Below are positions 54,701 through 64,000 of a DNA stretch of 64,000 nt, piece by piece. Within the stretch, counting starts at the first letter, position 1, and each line of letters starts with the position of its first letter. The notes under the pieces are model-generated. The model was not told the origin of the DNA. It was given only the letters and a program-made list of their open reading frames with translations, and ran no database searches. Origin of the DNA: Incurvaria masculella (lineage: Eukaryota > Arthropoda > Insecta > Lepidoptera > Incurvariidae); the NCBI GenBank assembly GCA_946894095.1, contig OX335655.1, positions 9,052,001 through 9,116,000 on the forward strand, given 5' to 3'. Made by a program: the position numbers and the translations under genes.

Positions 54701-56214
54701 GGTTCCGGCACATAGGTGGACCTCGCGAGTGAGGTCACCTTTACCACATTTAGGATTTCTGACCGAGCCTGATGGGTGGTTTGTTGATTGTACACATTTT
54801 GATGGCAATCCCTGTATCTGCATCCGCAAAATATTGTACCTTACAATTATAGCTGAATAAATATCTTAATCTACAAAAAACACGTGTCATTATGTTTGTA
54901 CACGCTAATATCCGAAACCACCCAACTGAGTTCAACGAAATTTTGTGAATGTGCGTATTGTTTGTTCAATATAGATATTCAAGAGTGCAAGAGTGCATTG
55001 TACACGGTAATTCTCGACTTAAGTTGGAAAAGGTTAGTTTTTCATTATTCTGGTCTTTACTTAACTTATTTATCATTTATTCATAATAATAATAATAATA
55101 ATAATAAAGCCGTTTATTTTATGAGCACAGATGGTATCATTACCTTGTGATGATTTCTAGAGTGTTAGTGTACAGCAAAACAAACTGTGAATAGATATTT
55201 CCTCTAAATCTTAAAACTTAGTCCTAAATATTAGTAAAGTCTACATCATTTTTCAAATTACTGTGCTGCCCACTGCAGGGTGAAGGCCTCCCCCATTTCT
55301 TCCAATTGTTTTCTCTCTTTTGCCTTTCTTGTCCATATTTTGTTCATATTACTTACTTAATATTTATATTAACATACTTATTTTCCATTAATCTGATTAT
55401 TAATGTTATAAACAGTCAAAAGATTCAAGTCTTTGATTTCCACCACGAGCTAGTTAAAATCACCTCAATGTTTCAAATAAGGGGTTTGACGAAAAATAAC
55501 TTCACACAAAATAACGTTAGTTTCAGAAACCCTACTCGGGATGTCTTAAAACTTTCGAGGTTTCCATCATTATTTATTTATTAATGAAATAATGAGCTTT
55601 GTCGTGGCCATTCCGTACTCCATTAGAAAACATAAATCGTATTCCTATTATTAAATCGGAACAATGATCGCTCATAAACTGGATACAGCGGATTATTATA
55701 AAATAAAAAAATCGGATATAAAGCCGAAAATATATTACAATTATGCTACTGAATGCATACATAGGCCTAAATTTAGAATGTTCATAAGGAAAGAACTAGA
55801 GACATGCCGGCAACCGCGTTGCCGAGTATTTTCCTAAAGTGGCGAACACCTAACAACGGGCCCATAGGACGCGCCGATCTCGCTGTGATGTGAAATGAAA
55901 ATTTGTTTATATTGTTGTATTCATTCAGCAGCAGAACTTTGACAAAAATGTCTCGATTTATCTCTGTGAATTTTAAATCAATTCGTTTCAGCATTTATTT
56001 GTAAAACCCGTCAAAAGTAAATGACGACGCTTTTAGTAATAGCGAATTATTTACATTTCGCATTGATTTATTTTTAGTTCTTGATTCAATTATGCAGTTA
56101 ACCAAAAAATCTGTGCACTGCTACATTTTACATTGAATGAAAATCTTAATACTATTTTAAGTATGCTTTAAGTGTACTGTGAAACATCGTTGGTTTCCAT
56201 AAGTAATGCAGAGG

Positions 56215-56400
56215 CAAACCGCCGATACTAATTGATCAATTTAGCCCCTGATCGACGGCTCACCTTTATCCGCCGTCATCACCCCCGCGCCGCCCCCGCG
56301 CCACCCTCGCTCAGCTCCGCCGTCACTCACTCGGTGGCCACCTGGCGCTAGTTCCTTTTTAACACTCCGATTTCAGAGTCCGCAGGTGTTGGTCGATCTA
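56215..56400. promoter_or_regulatory. GC-rich single-copy island
   Basis: CCCCTGATCGACGGCTCACC, CCCCCGCGCCGCCCCCGCGC and TCGGTGGCCACCTGGCGCTA. No frame and no repeat match. Confidence 0.25.
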
Positions 56401-56954
56401 TATATAGGGAAAAGGCTAATTAAAAAAAAACCGTATTAATTTTTTCTTACATTAGCATAACTGTAATAAATTGTATAGATTATTTTCTTTGGCCGTCATG
56501 ACTTATCAGATTTTTTTCCTTATAAGTGACACTATTGTTTGGTGTAACAATAGTCTTTCCTAAATTAACGGGTTTGATTGCAAGCAAATTATATTTATAA
56601 AATCGAATAATATAGTTTTAGTTGTTATCACAATCGGCCCATGTCTCCTGTAAGTGTTTTTCGATATTTCTTATAGTTTCTGATTTGGCCACGAAGGCAA
56701 ACTTGAAACATTCATGTATTTACACTTAATATATTATTATACACTTAAAAGAAGTCCTATGAGAGACTATAATATCACAATGACCAGTTAACCAAACGAA
56801 GTAGTGCGAATCCCCGTCAAATTCAAGAGTGAACTATGGTGGCGGAATTAAGGTGAAGAAAAGGAATCAGTTCCTTTGACCTACCTACATAGGTCATATA
56901 AAATCTCTTACACATTTGGTTTTACTTGATATTTTTTTCTTCTTTCGAGCGGTT

Positions 56955-57260
56955 CGTAGCTTTTCTGAGTTGGATTAATGCATTTAGTTACGAATGCGAG
57001 CTGTTCCATGGTTCGGAATCCATTTAAAACTATATATTCCCCTACTAGGTAGTACGGTAAAGCCCGCTCGGGTTGGTATCATCGTATGGGATGAAAAGAT
57101 GGTCGAAGCGGAAATAAAAAAATGTCCGTCTTATTGTCCAGTTTAATGTAGCCGTGCTCTTCAGGGAAGATCACGGCATGGAACCTTATTCCTTCGTAAA
57201 TGCGGTATGGGTGGGCTAATATCATGACGTTATGGGTGTGGTATTATCTCGCCTCACAAT
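56955..57260 (+). mobile_element. SINE (family B), diverged copy without head
   Basis: GAATGCGAGCTGTTCCATGG, GATGAAAAGATGGTCGAAGC and GTAGCCGTGCTCTTCAGGGA. The tail is eroded. Confidence 0.75.
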
Positions 57261-57569
57261 TTCATATATTGTAAATTTATTGAAAGGTACTTGCTGAAAA
57301 CCAGCACCTTGCAGTCAGCTCAACTCAGGTAGTACTGGCCGCTTAGGATTATGCTGAGCTAGCACCTTTTGGTATACAATTACCTCATTAGGATGCATCA
57401 AATGTATACTTGTTTATTTTTAAACATTATAAATTGTACCTAATTGTTGTTTTTGTTGCCAATAAAGAATTTGAATTTTTTATTTATTTAAAAATAAAAT
57501 AAATAACAAGATTGAAAGAACAAAATGATAGTGTTTTAAAATAATTAACTGAGGTTGAAGAAATACCTT

Positions 57570-57770
57570 TGGCACTGCCAGTGAATGATCACTTCCGAAT
57601 TAAGCCGAGGCGTGGGGCAGACAGACAATGAATTATTCAAACACTAGCCGAATGCACATTTAAATAGACAAGCTGACGAACGAAAATAACCGCACGTCTG
57701 ACCCCGAGGTCATTGTTGAATTCCAATTTACGTGCGCCATCCCTGAAATCGAATACCTAATCGGCATATT
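57570..57770. promoter_or_regulatory. single-copy stretch, candidate regulatory element
   Basis: TGAATGATCACTTCCGAATT, AATGAATTATTCAAACAC and CCCGAGGTCATTGTTGAATT (nuclear-receptor-like AGGTCA). Composition-based guess. Confidence 0.2.
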
Positions 57771-57791
57771 GGTATTTAAGAAAAGGTTTCT

Positions 57792-58136
57792 GTGCGTTAT
57801 CTTACCAGCTTGGCACGCTGGGACTCAATGCAGCTTTGGGCCGTACATCTCATCGACGACCTCAAGGTATTCCTGAATTTGGAGACCCTCCAACTCCGAA
57901 GAGATGTAGGGCCTCTCTCTATCTTCTATCGTATTAACCATGGAGAATACGATATCCCCTTTCTACCTACGCTTAACGCGGAACAGGGAGAAAGTGAACA
58001 AATTCACAGTCGACATTCCAAAAATAAGAAACCCACCTATCCTCTAGATCCTTCATTTGTTAGGTCAGAAAACAATGGAATTAAACCGAGGTATTTCCCC
58101 GAAAGTACAACCTGGGGTTCTTCAAATATGGTGTGA
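57792..58136 (+). pseudogene. non-LTR retrotransposon C-terminal fragment
   Basis: A 114-codon frame reads LQLRRDVGPLSIFYRINHGE and later RYFPESTTWGSSNMV. This matches the pattern of Jockey/R1-like LINE protein C-termini ('RRDVASL.VFYRIYHGECS' ... 'FLPRTT.LWN.LP'). It has no start, no catalytic motif and an eroded end. A second, more decayed fragment is at 14741. Confidence 0.75.
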
Positions 58137-58209
58137 AGAAGCACGTAACCGGCCGGCATGGTTTTCGCAGACCCCCTACGAGTTCGAATTGCCATGGGCG
58201 TCGGGCACC

Positions 58210-58759
58210 TTAAGGTGGCCCAACCCGGCGGCCTCAACTCATTTGCGGGCACGGTACAAAACCGTGCTGTTGCGCTCTGGGACCTTCTCTGTTTCTAAGA
58301 ATAAGACAGGCTCCGTGATGAGGAAGATGCAACCTGTCCACAAAAAAGACAATGTGCATAGTGTATGATTTGGTAAGATTTACGAAAATTTTAATTTCAA
58401 AACGACTTATAGCTAAAAGTTAACCACCACCGCTGTAGTCAAAAATCTAACAAAAACCAAATAGATTATAAATCTTCATTAAATAAGCTATGTCTGATGA
58501 CTAATCTTTTCAAGATGTTCTTACTTTATCATTGCGTAATCCACCTCCAAAGTTATTGTATAAAACGCGCGAAAAATCCGAACTTTCGGACGTTATAACT
58601 TAGAAACCAAACACAATTTTGCAATGCCAATGGTCATTAGACATCTAGTTCAATCAAATAAAGCTATTTTGAGCAAAATTTTGGATCTCTGACAAGAAAT
58701 ATAGGCGTGATCTTCTTTCCCCTTTTGTATGGGGAGATGAGCGGGTTGGGCCACCTTAA
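58210..58759 (-). mobile_element. TTAA-flanked MITE (family A), full-length inverted copy
   Basis: 550 bp with both ends, TTAAGGTGGCCCAACCCGG and GGGTTGGGCCACCTTAA, and the complete shared body in reverse orientation. It sits just after a LINE fragment. Confidence 0.88.
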
Positions 58760-58839
58760 GAGGTCCTGGCGTACGCCATATGCCGCGTTTAACATTAAGA
58801 AAAAATTAACATTTTGATAAATAAATATACTTTTTCGTA

Positions 58840-59100
58840 CTAAGCATGTACGTCGCTTATTCCAGGGAATGTGACATGTATGTATGTATATATAATCGAC
58901 CGTGAAGCAAGGACACATTAGTTAAAGAAAGATCCCTGTAAAAAGAACTACTTTACGAATATACTACAATTCTAGACCCGAACCAGCAAAACTACCTACG
59001 AGTAGTTCTTTTTGCAGGGATCTTTCTTTAACGAATGTGCCCTTGCTTCACGGTCGATTATACATACATACATGTCACATTGTGATAAATGTATGTAAGT
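58840..59100. repeat. foldback derivative of repeat H
   Basis: Arms at about 58864-58960 and 58990-59085: TATAATCGACCGTGAAGCAA, GGACACATTAGTTAAAGAAA, GATCCCTGTAAAAAGAACTA are mirrored by TAGTTCTTTTTGCAGGGATC, TTTCTTTAACGAATGTGCCC, TTGCTTCACGGTCGATTATA. About 85 bp each. Confidence 0.85.
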
Positions 59101-59164
59101 AAACAATAATATAAATATAGATGTAAATTTTTAATCTCGAATGAAAGTTTATTTCGAAAACATG

Positions 59165-59570
59165 GAATTTTTAAATTGACAAATAGCGAGTAATGTCGTA
59201 CGAAGAGCGCATACGATACGGCTGCGCGCGCATTAAAGCGTCGTTTATGAGCCGCAGATAAGTCAGAGATGAGTGATATATCGCTTGTAGATAATGGCGG
59301 CACGGACAATGCGCCAACAAGCGGTCCGCGCTCGCCGCCGCCACCGCGCCGCCGCCCCGCTGCGGCGCAACGCTGAATAGCAATTCATAAATCTACCGGT
59401 GCATAATGCGAGTGCCGGTGACGCGCGGTACTCGCTTCCGCCCAGCGCCGCCCAGCCGCCAGCCGCCCGCCCAGCCGCTAGCCGCCCGCCCTGGCTGGCA
59501 GTCCGGCGCACGACGAGTGAAGGAACGAGAGAAGTGACGACCGAAATCGATCTATTCGTAGAGACCTGCA
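59165..59570. promoter_or_regulatory. CpG island, candidate promoter or enhancer
   Basis: About 400 bp with very high CpG density (GCCGCCGCCACCGCGCCGCC; tandem CCGCCCAGCC-like units at 59440-59490) between AT-rich flanks, and not repeated. Frames overlap on both strands with no domain. It could be the promoter of an unseen gene or an intronic enhancer. Confidence 0.35.
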
Positions 59571-59868
59571 GTAGGAATTCGTCTGGAAACCAGCTTCATA
59601 GTTTTCTAACCAGCTGAGACTGGTTCCGTTTTTCACACATTTTAGATACAATTTCCACCAGCAACGACGAAAACACGTAAATGTTTCACTGGTGTTTCTC
59701 TTTATTATGTTTCGTTGTTTTGTAATGTATTGTATGTTGTAATGTAATGTTTTGTATATCATATTTTATACTAATGTGTCTATTAATGTTATGGCGAATA
59801 CATTTTCTTATTTATTATTATTTTTTATTTCATTCGTACTGACCGTAGCGGCGGCCAGTCAGTTCACT

Positions 59869-60215
59869 AATTCAGGACGCGCAACATCGAAGGTCCGTTG
59901 CACAAAATGGCGTCCCGGGTTGTAGGCCTATTATAAGAATGCCGTTCTCAGGAATAAATAATCATTCAGTCGAGAAAACCGCTTTTATAGCGGATTTCAA
60001 GGTGATTTTAACGCTACAACGGAAAGATCTCAGAGCACGGTATTTTAATTACGAGGGAAAATCTCTTTGACAACCGCTGTAAAAGAGGTTTTCGACTGAG
60101 AGATTCCTGACTACGCAATTCGAAAAATAGGCCTACTGTTCTTAGGTGTATTACCACTAAACTGTTCGCTCAACGGATTAGTTTCTGTCGCCTCTCCCGT
60201 CCTTTCTTACTTGAT
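59869..60215 (+). repeat. dispersed repeat K, copy 2, split by repeat J
   Basis: Left part to about GTCCCGGGTTGTAG, right part from TTCTTAGGTG, with repeat J between. Copy 1 at 54448 has no insertion there. Confidence 0.65.
59925..60140. repeat. foldback repeat J, nested copy
   Basis: GTAGGCCTATTATAAGAATG, CAGTCGAGAAAACCGCTTTT at the left; GTAAAAGAGGTTTTCGACTG, AAAAATAGGCCTACTG at the right. The ends are inverted copies (GTAGGCCTAT / ATAGGCCTAC). Confidence 0.7.
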
Positions 60216-60389
60216 GCCTGCGCCCACCGTGCGTGCCGCCCCGGATCTAGACAATGACTCGAACGTGCTCACACGATAAACTTATAATGTCGTCTTTGTT
60301 CGAAACAGCTAAACAATATTACATCACACTTTATTGACGTAAACAATTGGTTAAATCCAATATACTGTTTCGTGCTATGTCGCTTTTTT

Positions 60390-60640
60390 AAGCGAATGTG
60401 ATGTGTATGTAGAATCGACCGTGAAGCAAGGACACAATAATTAAAGAAATAAATCTGTAAAAAGAACTACTTTGTTAATATACCTTTCGCGGGCAGTGCG
60501 TTTACCAATTCCGCCACCTGTACTCTTAATTTGGAAATCTCCTGCAGTCCCTCCTCCCGTACTCAGTGCCACCTACTACCACAGTGTTTAAGATTATGCA
60601 TACGTAGATTTCACGCTTTGCGGTCATTCACGACAGCAAT
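60390..60640 (-). repeat. dispersed repeat H, inverted copy
   Basis: GAATCGACCGTGAAGCAAGG, TGGAAATCTCCTGCAGTCC and CAGTGTTTAAGATTATGCAT match the copies at 35.0 and 4.0 kb in reverse. Confidence 0.6.
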
Positions 60641-61344
60641 ATGTTTGAATGTTAAATCTTCCCGCGAAAGGCATGATTCCCGGTGAAATTCCTTGCTTAC
60701 TAGTCGTAGTGTTTATCATAAAGTCGTTATTTTTATAGTTAAATTTGTTTTATTCATCTGTCCTGGCATCACACTAGATTCTATGTTGATTGCACATTTT
60801 CACGGTAGATTTAGTCTATTTAGTAATCCGTCTATTATTTGTGCATCGCAATGAGTCGCGACCGAGGTCGCGACACATCCACACTAAAGCGTTGTTATCT
60901 GATTTTGAAAATAAACGGAAAATTTTTTCGACAGAACATCACCTCAAGCAAGATTCGAACCTGCGACTGTTAAATTACATACCCACTACTCTGACCACTA
61001 ACTTAGATAAAGAGCATTGATTGTCCAAATAATGGCTTAACCCTACGAATGTATCCTTATTTTTGAATGGGCATAATGCTTTCCCTATCTATGTGGTGAT
61101 GCTAGAACATTTTGACAGCAATTATTAAGATATCAACATAAATGTCTGTCGTCACCAAAGCGTTTTTGGTGTTATCTAGATTTAACTTGATTATTTGTTT
61201 CATGTTAACGACATTACCGTTTTCGCATTCACAACTCATTTGAGTTTATACAACGACATCTGCATTGAAGCTACAATACTTCTATCGATCGCAGTTTGAA
61301 TACTGTTTCAGATGATGGTTAGGTGAAAAAAAATTTTGATTATT

Positions 61345-61543
61345 TACCAAAATACAAGCACAATACACCACATTGGACGCAAAGGTGCCATGCCAGGACC
61401 GTCCATAAATTGCACTCATTCGAAAATACGGTACATTTTTCATTGCCCCTTCGCCTATCGTTCATGATGCGCTGGTAGGTATCTACCCGGGCGGGAGTAA
61501 CCTTACCACCTACGAAGTAAGGAAGGGGACCTACAGTTTAGTT
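61345..61543 (-). mobile_element. SINE (family B), body fragment
   Basis: AATACACCACATTGGACGCA, GGTGCCATGCCAGGACCGTC and GGAAGGGGACCTACAGTTTA. No head. Confidence 0.7.
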
Positions 61544-61589
61544 TCGGTCCTCAATTCAATGGGTAGTGCTTCCATTGCTGTTTTCTAGG

Positions 61590-61705
61590 TGCAACCACTT
61601 GGCGCAGGCAGACCGACACATTTAGCATCAGAGGGTTGGTCTTTACCAGATTTAGCCATTTACATTATCATGACCAAATATGTCGTGACCTCCCGGAATA
61701 GTATT
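61590..61705. repeat. repeat M, single arm
   Basis: It matches the right arm of the foldback at 3655-3790 (AACCACTTGGCGCAGGCAGA, AGAGGGTTGGTCTTTA, GTCGTGACCTCCCGG). Confidence 0.65.
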
Positions 61706-61835
61706 GCTAGAGAGCCTAGCAGACAGGAGGAGTATTTTAATTATTCGTGTTATGTTTTCAACTACACACATAGTAGTTGATGCAAGCAGGTATTGAGCTA
61801 ATTAAGTAAATGAGAATAGTCATCGAATAAAAGGA

Positions 61836-61990
61836 GGGTCCGGGTGGGAGCGTGCGGCGACCGCAGCGCCGCGGACCCTTGCGGTCGGTCCGAAAACGCG
61901 CCTCCGCCGCCGCAGCCCGCCCTTACCTCGTCCTCGGTCCGCTCCGTCCATACGCCTCCTAATAATTGATTTTTTAATAGTTAATGAAGC
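61836..61990. promoter_or_regulatory. GC-rich island
   Basis: GCGGCGACCGCAGCGCCGCG with inverted GGTCCG/CGGACC pairs, then CGCCTCCGCCGCCGCAGCCC. On the minus strand GAGGTAAGG is donor-like, but no exon can be defined. Followed by ATTGATTTTTTAATAGTTAA. Confidence 0.25.
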
Positions 61991-62224
61991 TAACGGAGTC
62001 CAATGAAGCGGATACCGTGGACCTCGGTATCAACACGTCCCTACATGCCTTGGGAATGAGTTCAGGAACCGTGGGTTCTGAAAATCGGAAACTATTTCCT
62101 TATTAATTATTTTATAAAAATAGGTACTGTAAAAGCCATTAGTCACAAAATATCTAAGAACTTTGTATGTAACAGTCTAAGATAGTGTAAGAAATTACCC
62201 AAAGAGGTCACGGATCGTCAACGG

Positions 62225-62506
62225 ACTGTTATGGTATTAGCCCAATACACCACATTCCCGATGGAATAAGGTGCCATGACAGGACCTTCCCTTTATGAGC
62301 ACGGCTACATTGAACTGAATGGAAAACACTGACAATTTTTCATTGCCGCTTCGACCATCTTTACATCATGTGATGGTACCAATCCGGGTTTAAACCCTAC
62401 CACCTAGTAGGTGAAGGGGGCCAACAGTTTTTCATGGATTCCGAACCATGGAGAAGCTCGCATTCGTAACGAAATTCACTTATTCTCAGAAAGAGAAAGA
62501 AAGTGG
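62225..62506 (-). mobile_element. SINE (family B), body and linker
   Basis: From ATTAGCCCAATACACCACAT to CTCAGAAAGAGAAAGAAAGT; the tRNA-like head is absent. Confidence 0.8.
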
Positions 62507-62790
62507 AAATAAATATATTGCTAATGCAGAAAGCTTACTTCATTTGTATGTATTTTAATAGATACGATATTTTCATTATCTCATATATCATTCTTTATCG
62601 TTGAGGTTGCTCTCAAACCAGCATATGCTTAATTTTTCTGTAGGTGGTAGAATGTTTTATTTATTTTAACAGCTACAGTAATAAAAATATGTTTATATTT
62701 TGCCTCCCGGCGAAGTTTCTTGTCGGTTCTTCTTCGTCCGTAAAATCGATCCGTCTTTAAAAAAAGGCAAATGCAAGAGTGTATGTACAC

Positions 62791-63340
62791 TTAAGGTGGC
62801 CCAACCCGCTCATCTCCCCATACGAAAGGGGAAAGAAGATCACGCCTATATTTCTTGTCAGAGATCCAACATTTTGCTCAAAATAGCTTTATTTGATTGA
62901 AGTAGATGTCTGATGACCATTGGCATTTTAAAATTGTGTTTGGTTTCCAAGTTATAACGTCCGAAAGTTCGGATTTTTCGCGCGTTTTATACAATAACTT
63001 TGGAGGTGAATTACGCAATGATAAAGTAAGAACATCTTAAAAAGATTAGTCATCAGACATAGCTAATTTAATCAAGATTTATAATCTATTTGGTTTTTGT
63101 TGGATTTTTGACTACAGCGGTCGTGGTTTACTTTTAGCTATAAGTCGTTTTGAAATTAAAATGTTCGTAAATCTTACCAAATCATACACTATGCACATTT
63201 TCTTTTTTGTGGACATGTTGCATCTTCCTCATCACGGAGCCTGTCTTATTATTTGAAACAGAAAAGGTCCCAGAGCGCAACAGCACGGTTTTGTACCGTG
63301 CCCGCAAATGAGTTAAGGCCGCCGGGTTGGGCCGCCTTAA
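62791..63340 (+). mobile_element. TTAA-flanked MITE (family A), full-length copy
   Basis: 550 bp from TTAAGGTGGCCCAACCCG to GGTTGGGCCGCCTTAA, with the full body. It has no coding capacity. It is the best reference copy in the window, together with the one at 58210. Confidence 0.88.
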
Positions 63341-63484
63341 AGGAGGAAAATAAACTAATCAAATAAAGTCATGAACTGTTGCATACGAAATGAATTGTTG
63401 ATTCTCGTCAATTCTTATTAATTTTCTGTGTTCACCTGTGATTGCAAGCAGTGGAAAATACTTTTGTTAACTTGACTAAGTCTA

Positions 63485-63957
63485 TGTCAGCTTCGGTGGC
63501 CCAGTGGCACGACATCGCTCTCCGAAGTTAAGCAACGCTGGGTCTGGTCTGGTCTTGGATGGGTGACCATTCGACCGTTGAGAGAGGCTGGCCGTGGTTC
63601 GGATTCCACGTTAAGCTGTAGGTCCCCTTCCTTACTTACTAGGTGGTAGGGTTTATCCCGCCCGGGTTGGTACCATCGCATTGGATGAACGATGGTCGAA
63701 GCGGCAATGAAAATTGTCCGTGTTTTCCATCCAGTTCAATGTAGCCGTGCAATATAAGGAAGGTCCTGGCATGGCACCTAGTTCCCATGTGGTGTGTTGG
63801 GCTAATACCATGACAGAACTTGTGGTATTAGCCATCCTGTAGCCGTGCAATATAAGGAAGGTCCTGGCATGGCACCTAGTTCCCATGTGGTGTGTTGGGC
63901 TAATACCATGACAGAACTTGTGGTATTAGCCATCCATGTCCAGCCCCATAAAAAAAA
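63485..63957 (+). mobile_element. SINE with complete 5S rRNA-derived head and duplicated tail
   Basis: The head runs TTCGGTGGCCCAGTGGCACG, then CCGAAGTTAAGCAACGCTGG and GGTCTTGGATGGGTGACC: the A-box and C-box of 5S rRNA. The body is shared with the tRNA-headed SINE. The last 98 bp of the body (63741-63838) are repeated in tandem at 63839-63936, followed by an A-tail. The closest relative in the window is 5948-6285. Confidence 0.9.
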
Positions 63958-64000
63958 AAGTGGACGTTTCTTGCCAGTTCTTCTTTGCTGGAATTGCTGA

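Larger units (their letters stand above)
52941..64000 (+). other. presumed FAM20C intron 3 or downstream sequence
   Basis: After the donor at 52941 no further exon with a conserved FAM20 motif is found before the window ends. The stretch holds SINEs, MITEs, a LINE fragment and GC-rich islands listed separately. In 54830-55560, 55600-56200, 56400-56930, 60640-61340, 61990-62220 and 62510-62790 I see nothing that supports a gene, apart from an (AAT)n run at about 55083-55108. Confidence 0.5.

Overview
This is eukaryotic, AT-rich, intron- and transposon-dominated DNA, most likely from a moth or butterfly (Lepidoptera). The evidence is the kind of dispersed repeats (a tRNA-headed SINE, the 'accctaaaaa / gccaagtgcgagtc' repeat, the 'gacttcaaaaaaggaggagg' repeat), insect-type CCTAA/TTAGG telomere-like repeats, and three exons of an insect FAM20-type secretory-pathway kinase gene. 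No bacterial-style gene structure is present, and nearly all short open frames are chance frames or transposon debris.

Layout. 1-23.3 kb: no supported cellular gene; a patchwork of SINEs, MITEs, foldbacks and LINE scraps, plus a 14-copy 21-bp minisatellite at 19.0-19.3 kb. 23.3-24.6 kb: a triplicated splice-acceptor region leading into the first recognised exon of a FAM20C/CG31145-like gene (signal anchor). 24.6-34.4 kb: a 9.8-kb intron. 34.37-34.63 kb: second exon, whose acceptor lies about 30 bp from a SINE that is itself split by a hAT-like element. 34.6-52.8 kb: an 18-kb intron with a 39-copy 31-bp minisatellite (38.0-39.2 kb) and a foldback element with a telomere-like loop (41.0-41.3 kb). 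52.82-52.94 kb: third exon. 52.9-64 kb: presumed next intron. The kinase-domain exons were not found and should lie to the right.

The three exons lie on the + strand. Their junction phases agree (2, 2, then 1), so they read as one frame of 193 codons plus one base. The product would be a type II or cleaved Golgi/secretory protein; only its membrane anchor, the variable stem and the start of the conserved region lie here.

The repeats are the richest content. They include a SINE body carried by two different Pol III heads (tRNA-like and 5S rRNA-like), six copies of a TTAA-flanked 550-bp MITE with a partial empty site, RTE-type LINE 3' ends with target duplications and (TGAC)n tails, and several foldback families. 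Several GC-rich single-copy islands inside the introns look like candidate regulatory sequence, but only a comparison between species could show that. Repeat boundaries were read by eye and are approximate to a few bases unless a target duplication is stated.
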